The notes beneath the pieces are model-generated. The model saw only the letters and a list, made by a program, of their open reading frames with translations. It ran no database searches and was not told the DNA's origin. DNA of 50,853 nt from Polyangiaceae bacterium (lineage in GTDB: Bacteria; Myxococcota_A; Polyangia; Polyangiales; Polyangiaceae), in NCBI GenBank assembly GCA_020848455.1, contig JADLAB010000047.1:1-50853 (forward strand), in the 5' to 3' direction. Both the position numbers and the translations under genes were made by a program. Positions 26,905 to 35,792 of this stretch are shown one piece after another (positions within the stretch are counted from its first letter, which is position 1; every line of letters starts with the position of its first letter).

Positions 26905-28731
26905 TCACCGTCCCGTCGACCCGCGGCACGACGGGACCGGCGCGAGGGCGTAGCGGTCGCGGGTCACCTCGGCGCGCGGGCGGTAGCGCAGGGAACGCTC
27001 GCCGCCCGCCGTCGCGACGACGAGCGTCACCTCCGCGTCGGGATCGGAGCCGTCGAGACCGCGTGCCTCGCGCACGCGGTCGCCGTCGCGCAGCCCCGCG
27101 AGCGCCGCCCGCGAGCGCGGGACCACCCGGCGCACCGCGCCCGTGCCGTCGGCCGCGAGCGAGGTTCGGTCGAAGCCGAGCTCGCGCACCGCGACCGAGG
27201 CGCGCGTGAGGCGCACGCACGGCCCGAAGGTCTCCTTGGGCAGCGGGACCGAGCGCTCGCCGCCCTCGACCGCCCGCGCGTGGATCTCGGCCTCCTCGGC
27301 CCCGAAGCGCGCGACGACCGCCGCCACGAAGCGCGCGCGCGGCACGTCGCGCCGCGCGCTCGCGGCCCACGGCACGGGCTCGGTCGCCACGCCCGCGCTC
27401 GCGGCGAGCTCGAGCAGGAAGCGCTCGAGCGTGCCGCGGTCGCGCGCCGCGAGCGCGCCGAGCCGGGCGGCGTAGAGCGCGCCGCGATGGTTCACGTCAC
27501 CGGGCTCCGGGCGACCCGGCCAGTCGCCCGAGGCGCGCTCCACGGCCTCGAGGCTGCGGTTGAGGTCGTCCACGTAGTCTCCGGGCGTGATGAGCCCCGC
27601 CCGTAGCGCGAGCTCGCGCGCGAAGTGGATCGCGAAGCCCTCGGAGAACCACGGCGCCGCGCTCGGCTCCGCGCCGTCGGCTGCCGGGTCGCTCACGACC
27701 CGCAGCGCCGAGCCGAAGAAGGCATGCGACCACTCGTGTGCGAGCAGGATGCGCACGCGCGCGTCGTAGCCGCGCTGCATGTCGAGCCACACCGCGAACG
27801 AGCGTTCGAGCCACACCCCGTCGTGCCCGTCGCCGATGCCCGGTGCGCCCACGGCGAGGAGCGTCACCGGACCGGGCTCGGCGAGCGCGAACGCGCGCCG
27901 CACGGCGCGACCGAGCTCGGCGCTGTCGGCGAGCACGGTGCGCAGTGGCAGGCCGTCCGCTGCCACCGCGACCAGTCGCTCGCCGTAGCCACCGTCCTCG
28001 ACGGCGAGCGGGCCGACGACGTACACCGCGTGCCCGAGCTCGCGCGCGCTGGCGCGCGTGAAGATCTCGGATCCGACGCCGAAGGAGCTGGCCGCCTCGA
28101 CGCCCGCGGCGCGCCCGCCGGCGCCGCCGCCGAAGGCACCGAGCTCGAAGCGCAGCCGCACCGGCAACCGCGCGTCGAGCTCGGGCAAGAGGAGGAAACC
28201 GTGTCCGATGCCCGACAGCCCGGCGCCGTCCACGTGCAGCCCGAGCGGCGAGGGGTTCGGGTCGGCGCGGGCGAAGTAGCGCACGATCAACCGCGGACCC
28301 GCGACGGCGCGGCCCAGCCGGAAGCGGCCGCGCGAGCGCTCCTCGCCGAACGGGACGGTCCCCTGCGCGTCCACGACCTCGAGCGACTCGACGAGGGGCG
28401 GTCCGGCGATGTCCCCGAAACGGGGCTGCATGGCGAGCGCCTCGACACGGGCGGCCTCGGGTCCGTCGAGCTCGATGCGCACCTCGACGCCGGCCCGAGG
28501 GCCGGGTAGCGGACGCAAGAGCACGCGGAGACCGGGCGCGGCGGCCGGCTCGACGTCCGGGGTCCCGCCGTCGCCCGCGGCCCCCCCGGCTCCGGCGCGA
28601 CACCCGAGCGCGCAGACGACGAGCGCGCAGGCGACGCGCGCGCAGACGACGAGCGCGCGGGCCGCGGCCGCCAGGCCCCGCCGCGGCGTCGACGGGTGCC
28701 CGGGGCGCGCCTCAGCCCCCCGAGCTCGCAC
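26905..28731 (-). CDS. M61-like (glycyl aminopeptidase-type) lipoprotein with PDZ-like domain
   Basis: About 608 residues. A hydrophobic N-terminus ending CALVVCALGC looks like a lipoprotein signal. The catalytic region holds HEWSH (HExxH, near residue 331) followed by WFSEGFAIHFA about 28 residues on, the gluzincin arrangement of M61 enzymes. The C-terminal stretch GAVRRVVPRSRAALAGLRDGDRV is a PDZ-like substrate-binding module, also typical of M61. It is thus probably a membrane-attached zinc peptidase facing the periplasm or outside. Start is uncertain: the GTG at 28731 overlaps the preceding cobalamin adenosyltransferase gene by 20 bp and gives a compact signal peptide; a longer ATG start at 28803 would overlap more. 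Confidence 0.8.
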   Translation of the reverse strand: MRARGAEARPGHPSTPRRGLAAAARALVVCARVACALVVCALGCRAGAGGAAGDGGTPDVEPAAAPGLRVLLRPLPGPRAGVEVRIELDGPEAARVEALAMQPRFGDIAGPPLVESLEVVDAQGTVPFGEERSRGRFRLGRAVAGPRLIVRYFARADPNPSPLGLHVDGAGLSGIGHGFLLLPELDARLPVRLRFELGAFGGGAGGRAAGVEAASSFGVGSEIFTRASARELGHAVYVVGPLAVEDGGYGERLVAVAADGLPLRTVLADSAELGRAVRRAFALAEPGPVTLLAVGAPGIGDGHDGVWLERSFAVWLDMQRGYDARVRILLAHEWSHAFFGSALRVVSDPAADGAEPSAAPWFSEGFAIHFARELALRAGLITPGDYVDDLNRSLEAVERASGDWPGRPEPGDVNHRGALYAARLGALAARDRGTLERFLLELAASAGVATEPVPWAASARRDVPRARFVAAVVARFGAEEAEIHARAVEGGERSVPLPKETFGPCVRLTRASVAVRELGFDRTSLAADGTGAVRRVVPRSRAALAGLRDGDRVREARGLDGSDPDAEVTLVVATAGGERSLRYRPRAEVTRDRYALAPVPSCRGSTGR

Positions 28732-29380
28732 GGTTCGGTTCCCACAAGCACTCCGGGACACCGAGCTTGGCACTCGCCCAGCGGCTCCACACGAAGAGCG
28801 CATCGCTCAGCCTGTTCAGGTACACGAGCGCGTCCTCGCTGCCCAGCCCGAGCGGCGCGCAGCGGCGCTCCGCGCGGCGGCACACGGTGCGCCCGAGGTG
28901 CAGGTCGGCGTTCAAGCGGCAGCCGCCCGGCAGCACGAACGAGCGCAGCGGTGCGAGCTCGGCGAGGCGGACATCCATGTCCTGCTCGAGGGCCGCCACG
29001 TCGCGCGGCGTGACGCGGGGCTGCGCCGGGTGGACGTCGTCCGGCGGGGTCGCGAGCAGGCTGCCCAGGTTGAAGAGCTCGTGCTGCACCCGCAGGAGCA
29101 CGACGTCGAGGCTCGCGAGCTCCGGCGCGCGCCCCGTCACCTCGGCGAGCGAGACCCGCGCGGCGCCGATCACCGCGTTGAGCTCGTCCACCGTGCCGTA
29201 CGCCTCGATGCGCGGGTCGGTCTTGGCGACGCGGCTGCCGCCCACGAGCGCCGTCGTGCCGTCGTCGCCACTGCGCGTGTAGACTCGGTTGATGGCGAGC
29301 CGGGGCTCGCGGTATCCGGCCACGGTCGAGCCCGCCGGCGCCTCGGACCCTTCGGGCGCGCGCGTGTCGTCTCTGGGCAT
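28712..29380 (-). CDS. pduO: PduO-type ATP:cob(I)alamin adenosyltransferase
   Basis: The 222-residue protein has the family signatures in order: YTRSGDDGTTALVGG (ATP-binding N-terminus), RIEAYGTVDELNA, and near the end RRAERR plus LVYLNRLSDALFVWSRW. It transfers adenosyl from ATP to reduced cobalamin, making coenzyme B12 in the cytoplasm. The ATG at 29380 leaves an Ala/Pro-rich lead of about 30 residues before the domain. No B12-dependent enzyme is encoded in the window, and the gene is 18 kb from the BMC operon, so I see no direct link. It overlaps the M61-like gene downstream. Confidence 0.92.
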   Translation of the reverse strand: MPRDDTRAPEGSEAPAGSTVAGYREPRLAINRVYTRSGDDGTTALVGGSRVAKTDPRIEAYGTVDELNAVIGAARVSLAEVTGRAPELASLDVVLLRVQHELFNLGSLLATPPDDVHPAQPRVTPRDVAALEQDMDVRLAELAPLRSFVLPGGCRLNADLHLGRTVCRRAERRCAPLGLGSEDALVYLNRLSDALFVWSRWASAKLGVPECLWEPNRASSGG

Positions 29381-29465
29381 GGGAGCGGCGTAGAGCGCCC
29401 GGGCCGCTCGGTCAAGCCAGCCCCACGCCGGCACGCGCCCGGCCCACGCCCCGAGCGGGCCGGAT

Positions 29466-29494
29466 TTGACGCCGCACCGCCGCCGTCTGCTAAT
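29466..29494 (+). promoter_or_regulatory. Candidate leaderless promoter of PEGA-like lipoprotein gene
   Basis: TTGACG (29466-29471; 5 of 6 to the consensus), 17 bp, then GCTAAT (29489-29494; 4 of 6). The expected start, 7-8 bases later, falls on the ATG at 29502. The ATG at 29493 would lie inside the -10 box, so it is unlikely to be used. Confidence 0.5.
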
Positions 29495-29501
29495 GAAGGG
29501 C

Positions 29502-29849
29502 ATGCATCGCTCCATCGCCTACAGTCTAGGGCTCGCCCTGGCGCTCGCCGCTTGCTCGAAGAAGCCGGTCCCGCCGCCGCCGAGCGAACCGAAGGTCACG
29601 ATGCCGCCCGAGCCGACCGCGGCCGCGCTGAAGAGCAGCATCCACGTGACGTCCCCCACACCGGTCAAGGTCCTGCTCGACGGCAAGGCGGCCTGTGACA
29701 CGACGCCCTGCGAGCTCAACGACGTCCCGCCCGGCGATCACGACGTCACGTGCGTCGATCCCGAGGGGGGTCCTGCGACGAGCGGCGTGACGCTCGGCGA
29801 AGGGCAGCACGTCGAGCAGATCTGCCCCTCGAACGCGATCCGACGCTGA
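29502..29849 (+). CDS. Small lipoprotein with PEGA-like domain
   Basis: The 115-residue product begins MHRSIAYSLGLALALAAC, a short lipoprotein signal. A Pro-rich linker (KKPVPPPPSEPK) precedes a PEGA-like domain: IHVTSPTPVKVLLDGKAACD, TPCELNDVPPGDHDVTC. PEGA modules are small beta domains in surface proteins and often bind other surface components. The two Cys in AACDTTPC could pair. An ATG 9 bases upstream is in frame but would sit inside the -10 element. It converges with the MerR-TPR gene 36 bp away. Confidence 0.78.
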   Translation: MHRSIAYSLGLALALAACSKKPVPPPPSEPKVTMPPEPTAAALKSSIHVTSPTPVKVLLDGKAACDTTPCELNDVPPGDHDVTCVDPEGGPATSGVTLGEGQHVEQICPSNAIRR

Positions 29850-29861
29850 CGCCGCCACCGC

Positions 29862-29875
29862 GCCGCAGGAGCGGC
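29862..29875. terminator. Short hairpin between convergent genes
   Basis: GCCGC-AGGA-GCGGC is a perfect 5-bp stem with a 4-base loop in the 36-bp gap between the PEGA-like lipoprotein and MerR-TPR genes. No T tract; weak candidate for a bidirectional terminator. Confidence 0.3.
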
Positions 29876-29885
29876 CCGCGCCCGG

Positions 29886-30920
29886 TCACTCGCCGAGGTG
29901 CTTGCGGGCGATATCCGACCAGGTGCCGCTCGGCTCGAGCTCGAGGTAACGCAGCCAGCACACCCGGGCGCGCGCCGTGCGACCGAGCTGCTCGTACGAC
30001 ATCGCGAGGTTGAAGTAGGCGTCGGCGAAGCACGGGTCGTTGTCGATCGCGCCCTCGAAGTACGTCACCGCCTCGGAGCACTTGCCCCGCTGCAGCATCA
30101 TGTAGCCGAGGTTGTACTGGGCCTCGGGCTGGGTCGCCTCGATCTGCAGCGCGGAGCGGTAGAGCGCCTCGGCCTGCGCCTCGTCGCCGCGCCGGAAACG
30201 GATGTTGCCGAGGTTCGTGTAGGCGATCGCGAGCCACGGATCGACCTCGACCGCCTTGCGGTACAGGCCCTCTGCCTCGTCCATGGTGTCGGGGTGCTCG
30301 TCGCACTGACTGGCCCGCAGGTAGAGGTCGTAGGCGAGCCGCTTGCGCTCGTGGCCCACCTGCGGACGCAGCACGCGCACCACGTCGTCGCGCAGCTGCC
30401 GCACCTCGAAGTCGATGAGCATCTGGCCGGTGAGGGGCTCGAAGGCGCCCTGCTGCGTGCGGACCACCACCTGCTTGCCGTCGGAGGCGATGCGCAGCTC
30501 CGACAGGGGCCGCGTCACCGCGGGCAGCATCTTGCGGATGCGCTCGATGGCGCGCGCCACGTCGCGCAGGCGGACCTTGCGCTCCAGTAGATCGCGCGCC
30601 GCGCGCAGCGCGATGACGTCGCTGAAGGTGTAGGCGCGCCGGCCGCGGCGCCGGCCACTCGGCGCCACGATGCCGGCGCGCGCCAGCGAGCGCAGCCGCC
30701 CGCGGGTGATCTTGAGGAGCCGCTCGACCTCGCTCTGCGTGTAGAGATCGCTCACCGGCTCGCGCCCGCTCGGGGACGGACCCGGCTCCGGCTCCCCGGC
30801 ACGCCGGCCGAGCTCGCGCGTGGCCTCCGGCGCGATGCGACCACCGCCCGGACCGAACGCCACGTGAATCACCGTGCTCGGCATCTCCGAGCTGCGGCTC
30901 GTGCGCTTCTTCTTCGCCAT
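29886..30920 (-). CDS. MerR-type DNA-binding domain fused to TPR repeats
   Basis: The 344-residue protein has a basic N-terminus (MAKKKRTSRSSE). A MerR-like winged helix follows at about residues 60-130 (LYTQSEVERLLKITRGRLRS, RRAYTFSDVIALRAARDLLE). The C-terminal half holds three or four TPR units (about 205-335: AEGLYRKAVEVDPWLAIAYT, AEALYRSALQIEATQPEAQY, VTYFEGAIDNDPCFADAYFN). MerR proteins bind promoters; TPRs bind proteins. The fusion suggests a regulator whose activity depends on a protein partner rather than a small ligand. TTGACG at 30959-30954 on the minus strand may be a -35. It converges with the PEGA-like gene. Confidence 0.87.
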   Translation of the reverse strand: MAKKKRTSRSSEMPSTVIHVAFGPGGGRIAPEATRELGRRAGEPEPGPSPSGREPVSDLYTQSEVERLLKITRGRLRSLARAGIVAPSGRRRGRRAYTFSDVIALRAARDLLERKVRLRDVARAIERIRKMLPAVTRPLSELRIASDGKQVVVRTQQGAFEPLTGQMLIDFEVRQLRDDVVRVLRPQVGHERKRLAYDLYLRASQCDEHPDTMDEAEGLYRKAVEVDPWLAIAYTNLGNIRFRRGDEAQAEALYRSALQIEATQPEAQYNLGYMMLQRGKCSEAVTYFEGAIDNDPCFADAYFNLAMSYEQLGRTARARVCWLRYLELEPSGTWSDIARKHLGE

Positions 30921-31065
30921 CGGAACGCAGCCCCTTGCGTCGTGCACCTCGTCGCGCGCGTCAAGGCACTCGACGCAATGTCGCGCCCGCGCGCGTGCGA
31001 CGCGGCGCACAACTCGCCAGCACCGTCAAGCGCGGCAACGTCGGCGGCTGCCCGCGTGCGCCTCG

Positions 31066-31656
31066 TCAGGGGCGCCGGCGCGCGCCGCGCGTCGCTGCGA
31101 GCACGGGCGCGCTCACGGTCGCCTCGATGCACAGGCACGTGCCCCGTGCGTGCGCCGCGAGCTCGGCGTGCAGCACACCGAGCGGGGCCGGAGCGCGCGA
31201 CTGCGCCTCGCGGCGCGCGATGCGCAAGAGGCGCAGACGCACGTGCGGGTCGGCCGCGGCGAGCGCGGCGAGCGCCGCATCGACCTCGAGCCCCAGCACC
31301 GCCGCACCGCAGCCGTCGCGCCGCGCAGCGCCGAGCTCGCACAGGACGCTGGTCGTGCCGTAGTACACCGACTGGTCGCCCTCCACCGACACGCCCCCCT
31401 CGCTCACGACGTCGGCGGCCTCGATGAGCCGCTGCCAGTAGTCGGGCGGCAGCGCCGCGCACGTGAGCGAGCGCCACGTGACGGCGCGCGGGCGCGCCTT
31501 CCGGAGCCCGGGACCCGCGCCGTGCGCCGCGCCACCCTGCGCGTCGTGGGCGCCCGCGCCTGCGACGGTGGCAGCATCCGGCGCCACGGGCCCGGAGCTC
31601 GTTCCGCGCGCAGACCTCGTCGGCGCCACGGGCCGGCCTCGCACCGCATCGTACAT
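31066..31656 (-). CDS. Hypothetical protein
   Basis: I do not recognise this 196-residue protein. It has an Ala/Gly-rich N-terminal third, then a more complex region: VTWRSLTCAALPPDYWQRLI, SEGGVSVEGDQSVYYGTTSV, ADPHVRLRLLRIARREAQ and ARGTCLCIEATVSAPVL. The last strands look like a folded alpha/beta domain. No signal peptide or membrane helix. The ATG at 31656 gives MYDAVRGRP; an ATG 13 codons further up is also possible. It diverges from the small gene at 31843. The plus strand here is also open for long stretches, so strand choice rests on composition. Confidence 0.6.
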   Translation of the reverse strand: MYDAVRGRPVAPTRSARGTSSGPVAPDAATVAGAGAHDAQGGAAHGAGPGLRKARPRAVTWRSLTCAALPPDYWQRLIEAADVVSEGGVSVEGDQSVYYGTTSVLCELGAARRDGCGAAVLGLEVDAALAALAAADPHVRLRLLRIARREAQSRAPAPLGVLHAELAAHARGTCLCIEATVSAPVLAATRGARRRP

Positions 31657-31842
31657 GGCGCGATCGTTCCACTCGCCCGCACGCGCATCCAACAAGCCGG
31701 CGGCTTCTTCGGCTTAGTTGGCAACGCACCCGGCGCCGTGCCACCCAGGAGGCCGGCCGCGCGCGGACACCGGGCACCCGCGCTCGTGCCCACGGCGCGC
31801 CGGATCTTGGCCCGCGCGCGCGCACCGTGGCAGGAGCGCGCC

Positions 31843-32223
31843 ATGGGAAAGTCGGTGAACGAGCGGCGGCGCCGCTGGGTCTACGTCACGAAGAACACCG
31901 AGTACCACACGCTCGACGGCGTGTGCGTGGCCGTGCGCGACCGCTCGACCGGACGCTGGCAGAGCGAGCACCCCGCGCACGGCAAGCCCGTCGCAGGCGG
32001 CGTACAGCAGTTCTCGAACGGCGCGCTCATCGCCACGTCCGACCGCCCCACGCTCGGCTCCGCCATGTACTTCGTGGTGCGCGAGGGCTCCGCGGACGAC
32101 GAGGAGCAGCTCGTCACGAGCCGGGTCACCGGCATCGACCGACCCGCGCTCGCGGACCTCGGGCGCTACCGGTCGAGCGGCGGACGCGCGGCCGCAGGGG
32201 CCGGCGCCGCCGGTCGCCGCTAG
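31843..32223 (+). CDS. Small conserved-looking hypothetical protein
   Basis: The 126-residue product starts MGKSVNERRRRWVYVTKNTEYH, six bases after a CAGGAG ribosome-binding site. It is hydrophilic, with a central LDGVCVAVRDRSTGRWQSEH and VQQFSNGALIATSDRP and an Ala/Gly/Arg-rich C-terminus. No known domain. Its stop codon shares bases with the stop codon of convergent rbfA (the sequence CTAG holds both). Composition and the ribosome site support a real gene. Confidence 0.72.
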   Translation: MGKSVNERRRRWVYVTKNTEYHTLDGVCVAVRDRSTGRWQSEHPAHGKPVAGGVQQFSNGALIATSDRPTLGSAMYFVVREGSADDEEQLVTSRVTGIDRPALADLGRYRSSGGRAAAGAGAAGRR

Positions 32224-32642
32224 CCCTCCTCGGGGTCCCGCGGAGTCTCGCGCGCGATCTCCTCGAGCAGCTCGGCCACGCGCCGCGCGTCGTCCGGGCC
32301 CTCGTCGTAGGCGAAGTAGAGCGCGGGCACGTAGCGCAGGCCGAGCTCGGTCCCGAGACCGTGGCGCAGCCGACCCGTCGCGGCGCCGAGGGCGCGCATG
32401 AGGCCGCGCCGCTCCGGGTCGCCCGACGGCCCGAAGGCGATGCGCACGAAGACGCGTGCCGACGACAGGTCGTCGGAGAGCACCACCCGCGTCACGCTCA
32501 CCGCGGCGAGGCGCGGATCGCGCAGCGCGCCGACCGCGCGTTGCAGGTGCTGCTGCACCTCGCCCGCCACCCGCGCCTTGCGTGGCACGCGGCGCTCGGG
32601 ACGCGCCGCCGCCGGCAGGATCTCGCGCACGCGACGGCTCAC
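32220..32642 (-). CDS. rbfA: Ribosome-binding factor A
   Basis: The 140-residue protein matches RbfA in length and sequence: RVAGEVQQHLQRAVGALRDP, VSVTRVVLSDDLSSARVFV and LRYVPALYFAYDEGPDDARR. RbfA is a KH-fold factor that helps 30S subunit maturation by binding the 16S rRNA precursor. Start is a GTG at 32642 preceded by GAGGAGGAG; the GTG overlaps the TGA of the DUF503 gene (GTGA). It closes the rimP-nusA-infB operon, its usual place. Confidence 0.93.
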   Translation of the reverse strand: MSRRVREILPAAARPERRVPRKARVAGEVQQHLQRAVGALRDPRLAAVSVTRVVLSDDLSSARVFVRIAFGPSGDPERRGLMRALGAATGRLRHGLGTELGLRYVPALYFAYDEGPDDARRVAELLEEIARETPRDPEEG

Positions 32643-33016
32643 GGCTCCTCCTCGTCGCAGAGGTCGGCGCCACCGGGGTCGAGCGCCCCCTCGGGGCCGA
32701 GCTCGCCGCGCACACCCTGGCCTGCATCGCCGAAGCTCAGGATCTCGGTCGCCCGTTCCTCGAGCACGGCGTCGCGCACGTCGTCCGCCAGGCGCGCCGC
32801 GGCGGCGAGGAGCTGGTCGCAGCGGCTGGCCTCCTTGGCGCACACCGCCACACCGAGCACGGCTCGCTGCCAGTCGTCGAGCGCGCCTACCTCGGCGACG
32901 CTCACGCGCAGCCGGGCCGTGAGCCGGTCCTTGTAGGAGCGCACCACGCGCCGCTTGTCCTTGAGCGAGCGCGCGCCCGGCACGCGCAGGGAAAGCCTGA
33001 GCACTCCGACGAACAT
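32639..33016 (-). CDS. DUF503 (YlxP-like) protein
   Basis: The 125-residue protein begins MFVGVLRLSLRVPGARSLKDKRRVVRSYKDRL, the clear signature of DUF503/YlxP, found between infB and rbfA in many bacteria. Family members are usually about 95 residues; this one has an extra acidic tail of about 30 residues (from about 95: GDAGQGVRGELGPEGALDPG, ending CDEEEP). The function is unknown, with a link to ribosome assembly suggested by context. It begins 37 bp after infB and overlaps rbfA by GTGA. Confidence 0.92.
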   Translation of the reverse strand: MFVGVLRLSLRVPGARSLKDKRRVVRSYKDRLTARLRVSVAEVGALDDWQRAVLGVAVCAKEASRCDQLLAAAARLADDVRDAVLEERATEILSFGDAGQGVRGELGPEGALDPGGADLCDEEEP

Positions 33017-33053
33017 GGTGAGGCTCGGGTCGGCCGCCGCGACGGCCCGCCCG

Positions 33054-35792
33054 TCACAGCTTGGCCTTCACTTCCTCGATCTCGAAGCACTCGATGACGT
33101 CGCCTTCCTTCACGTCGGCGAAGTTGTCGAGCGAGATGCCGCACTCGAAGCCCTCGCGCACCTCGCGCGTGTCCTCCTTGAAGCGGCGCAGGCCCGACAG
33201 CTTGCCGGTCCACACGACGACGCTGTCGCGGATGACACGGATGTCGGCGCTGCGCTTGATGAGCCCTTGAACCACCATGCAGCCCGCGACCTGACCGACC
33301 TTGCTGATGCGGAACACCTGCCGCACCTCGGCCTTGCCCAGCTCCTTCTCGATCTTGGCCGCCGGAAGGAGGCCCTCCATCGCGGCGCGCACGTCGTCGA
33401 TGGCCTCGTAGATGATGCCGTAGTGCCGGATCTCGATGCCCTCGGTCTCGGCGATCTTCTTCGCCTTGCCCGCCGGCCGGACGTTGAAGCCGATGATGAT
33501 CGCCTTGGATGCGACCGCGAGGTTCACGTCGGTCTCGGTGATGGCGCCGACACCGGTGTGCACCACGCTGAGCTTGACCTTGGGGGTGGAGAGCTTGGTC
33601 AACGCGTGGACCAAGGCCTCGACGGATCCGTGCACGTCCGCCTTGATGATCACCTTGAGCTCGAGCTGCTCGCCCTCGGAGATGATCTTGGTGAGGGCCT
33701 CGAGCGACACGCGCGCGTCGGCGCGCTGGGTCGTGCCCGTGACCTTCTTCTTGCGGTCGCCGGCGATGGTCTCGGCGGTGCGGAGGTCCTTCAAGGCGTG
33801 CACCGGATCGCCGGCCTGCGGCACCTCGTTGAGCCCGAGCACCTCGACCGGCGTCGAGGGCCCCGCCTCCGCGACCGGACGGCCGAGCTCGTCGGTCATG
33901 GCGCGGACCTTGCCGTAGGCTCGACCCGCGAGCAGGACGTCGCCCGTGCGGAGCGTGCCGTCCTCGACGAGCACGCGCGCCACCGGGCCGCGACCGCGGT
34001 CGAGCAACGCTTCGACGACGACGCCCTTGGCGCGCTTGCCCGGGTTCGCCAGGAGCTCGAGCATCTCGCTCTGGATCGCGATCATCTCGAGCAGCTGCTG
34101 CACGCCCATCCCCGTCAGCGCCGAGACGCGGCAGAAGATGGTGTCGCCGCCCCACTCCTCGGGCTGCAGCCCCTCGCTCGCCAGGTCGCGCATGATGCGC
34201 TCCGGGTCGACGCCCGGCTTGTCGCACTTGTTGACGGCGACGATGATCGGCACCTTCGCGCTGCGCGCGTGCGAGATCGCCTCGCGCGTCTGCGGCATGA
34301 CGCCGTCGTCGGCGGCGACCACCAGAACCACGAGGTCGGTGACCTGGGCGCCGCGCGCACGCATGGCCGTGAAGGCCTCGTGGCCCGGCGTGTCGAGGAA
34401 GCACACCGGCCCGCGCTGCGTCTCGACGCGATAGGCGCCGATGTGCTGGGTGATGCCGCCCGCCTCGGAGGCCGCCACGTGCGTCTTGCGGATCGTGTCG
34501 AGCAGCGTGGTCTTGCCGTGGTCGACGTGACCCATGACGGTCACGACCGGCGCGCGCGGCGCACCCTCCCCTTCCTCGCCCTCGCCCTCGGCCCCCGCCT
34601 CGAGCGAGGTCTCCTCGTCGATCGACACGTCCTCGACCGTCCAGCCGAACTCGCCCGCGAGAAGCTTCGCGGTGTCGACGTCGAGGGTGGAGTTGATGTT
34701 CACGCCCGTCATGCCCATCTGCAGCAGGCGCATGAGGACCTCGGTGGCCTTGAGGCTCATCTTGGCCGCCAGACCGTGCAGCGACGTCTCGCCCTCGATC
34801 TTGATGACCATCTTGTCGGCGGACATCGCCTTCGTGGAGACGCTCACCGGCCCCCGGCGCTGGGGCATGCCGGGGCGGGGACGCGCGAAGCCCGGGCGCA
34901 TGCCCGGCCGTCCGGGCATGCCGGGGCGCTGGCCGTAGCCACCGGCGTAGGGCTGCCGTGCACCCGCGGCCGCGTTGGCCCGCGGATCGTAGGTGGTGCG
35001 TCGCGCGGAGGGCGGCGCCGCTGCCGGCCGCGGGCGCTGGGGCATCGGCACCCCCGCGCGCCCGGCCCACACCTCGATACCGGTCTTGGGTGGCTGCGAG
35101 GGGCGCCGCGCGACGCTCGTGACGTCCTCGCCGACCCGCGCGGCAGACGGCTGGGCCTGGGCGACCGGTGCCTCGGGCGCGGGGGCGCTCGGCTCGCTCG
35201 CGGCGGCGGCGACGACCGGCTCCGGCGCGGGCGCGCTCTCGGGGGGCGGCACCTGCAGCGCAGCCTCGGCCGGGATGTCGTGAACCGGTGGCTCCGAGGC
35301 GGGCCGTGCGGCGACGACGGGCACGGGCTCGACCGCGGTGGCTGGCTCGGCGACGACGGTGGGCGCCACGCGCTCCGTCGGCGGGGCCTCGAGGTGGGAC
35401 GTCGGCGCGAGCTCGACGTGCTCGACCGGAGGCCGTTCCGCGGCGGGCTCGCTCTCGCGCGGTGGCCGCGCCATGGCGCCGGTCTGGCTCGCGCGCTCGC
35501 CCGGTGCGCTCGGTGCCGCCACCACCACCTCGCCGGCCTCGGACGGGCGTGCTGCCGGCGCGTCCGCCTGGCGCGAGCGGCGCTTCACGACGGTCGGGCG
35601 GATGTGCTCCTCGACGGACTGGGGCGACTTCTGCCGTTCCAGCTTACGCTTCACGCGCTCGACGGCCTCGGCCTCGACGGAGCTCATGTGGTTGCGAACC
35701 TCGGCGACGCCGAGCGACTGGAACAGCGCGACCAGGTCGCGGTTACTCATCCCGAGCTGACGGGCAACCTCGTAAACTCGCACCTTGTTCAT
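33054..35792 (-). CDS. infB: Translation initiation factor IF-2
   Basis: The 912-residue protein is complete IF-2. The N-terminal IF2N module ([20 protein letters not shown]) is followed by a long Pro/Ala/Val-rich linker (about 70-320). The GTPase domain begins near 400 with [15 protein letters not shown] (about 419), [17 protein letters not shown] and [10 protein letters not shown], and the C-terminal domains end [28 protein letters not shown]-2 places initiator tRNA on the 30S subunit. Its ATG overlaps the TGA of the YlxR/YlxQ fusion (ATGA). Linker length and low complexity are typical of myxobacterial IF-2. Confidence 0.98.
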   Translation of the reverse strand: MNKVRVYEVARQLGMSNRDLVALFQSLGVAEVRNHMSSVEAEAVERVKRKLERQKSPQSVEEHIRPTVVKRRSRQADAPAARPSEAGEVVVAAPSAPGERASQTGAMARPPRESEPAAERPPVEHVELAPTSHLEAPPTERVAPTVVAEPATAVEPVPVVAARPASEPPVHDIPAEAALQVPPPESAPAPEPVVAAAASEPSAPAPEAPVAQAQPSAARVGEDVTSVARRPSQPPKTGIEVWAGRAGVPMPQRPRPAAAPPSARRTTYDPRANAAAGARQPYAGGYGQRPGMPGRPGMRPGFARPRPGMPQRRGPVSVSTKAMSADKMVIKIEGETSLHGLAAKMSLKATEVLMRLLQMGMTGVNINSTLDVDTAKLLAGEFGWTVEDVSIDEETSLEAGAEGEGEEGEGAPRAPVVTVMGHVDHGKTTLLDTIRKTHVAASEAGGITQHIGAYRVETQRGPVCFLDTPGHEAFTAMRARGAQVTDLVVLVVAADDGVMPQTREAISHARSAKVPIIVAVNKCDKPGVDPERIMRDLASEGLQPEEWGGDTIFCRVSALTGMGVQQLLEMIAIQSEMLELLANPGKRAKGVVVEALLDRGRGPVARVLVEDGTLRTGDVLLAGRAYGKVRAMTDELGRPVAEAGPSTPVEVLGLNEVPQAGDPVHALKDLRTAETIAGDRKKKVTGTTQRADARVSLEALTKIISEGEQLELKVIIKADVHGSVEALVHALTKLSTPKVKLSVVHTGVGAITETDVNLAVASKAIIIGFNVRPAGKAKKIAETEGIEIRHYGIIYEAIDDVRAAMEGLLPAAKIEKELGKAEVRQVFRISKVGQVAGCMVVQGLIKRSADIRVIRDSVVVWTGKLSGLRRFKEDTREVREGFECGISLDNFADVKEGDVIECFEIEEVKAKL

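Noticed and set aside
28712-29380. PduO-type adenosyltransferase as part of a B12-dependent microcompartment
   Set aside because: It lies 18 kb from the BMC operon, and no B12-dependent dehydratase or ammonia lyase is present.
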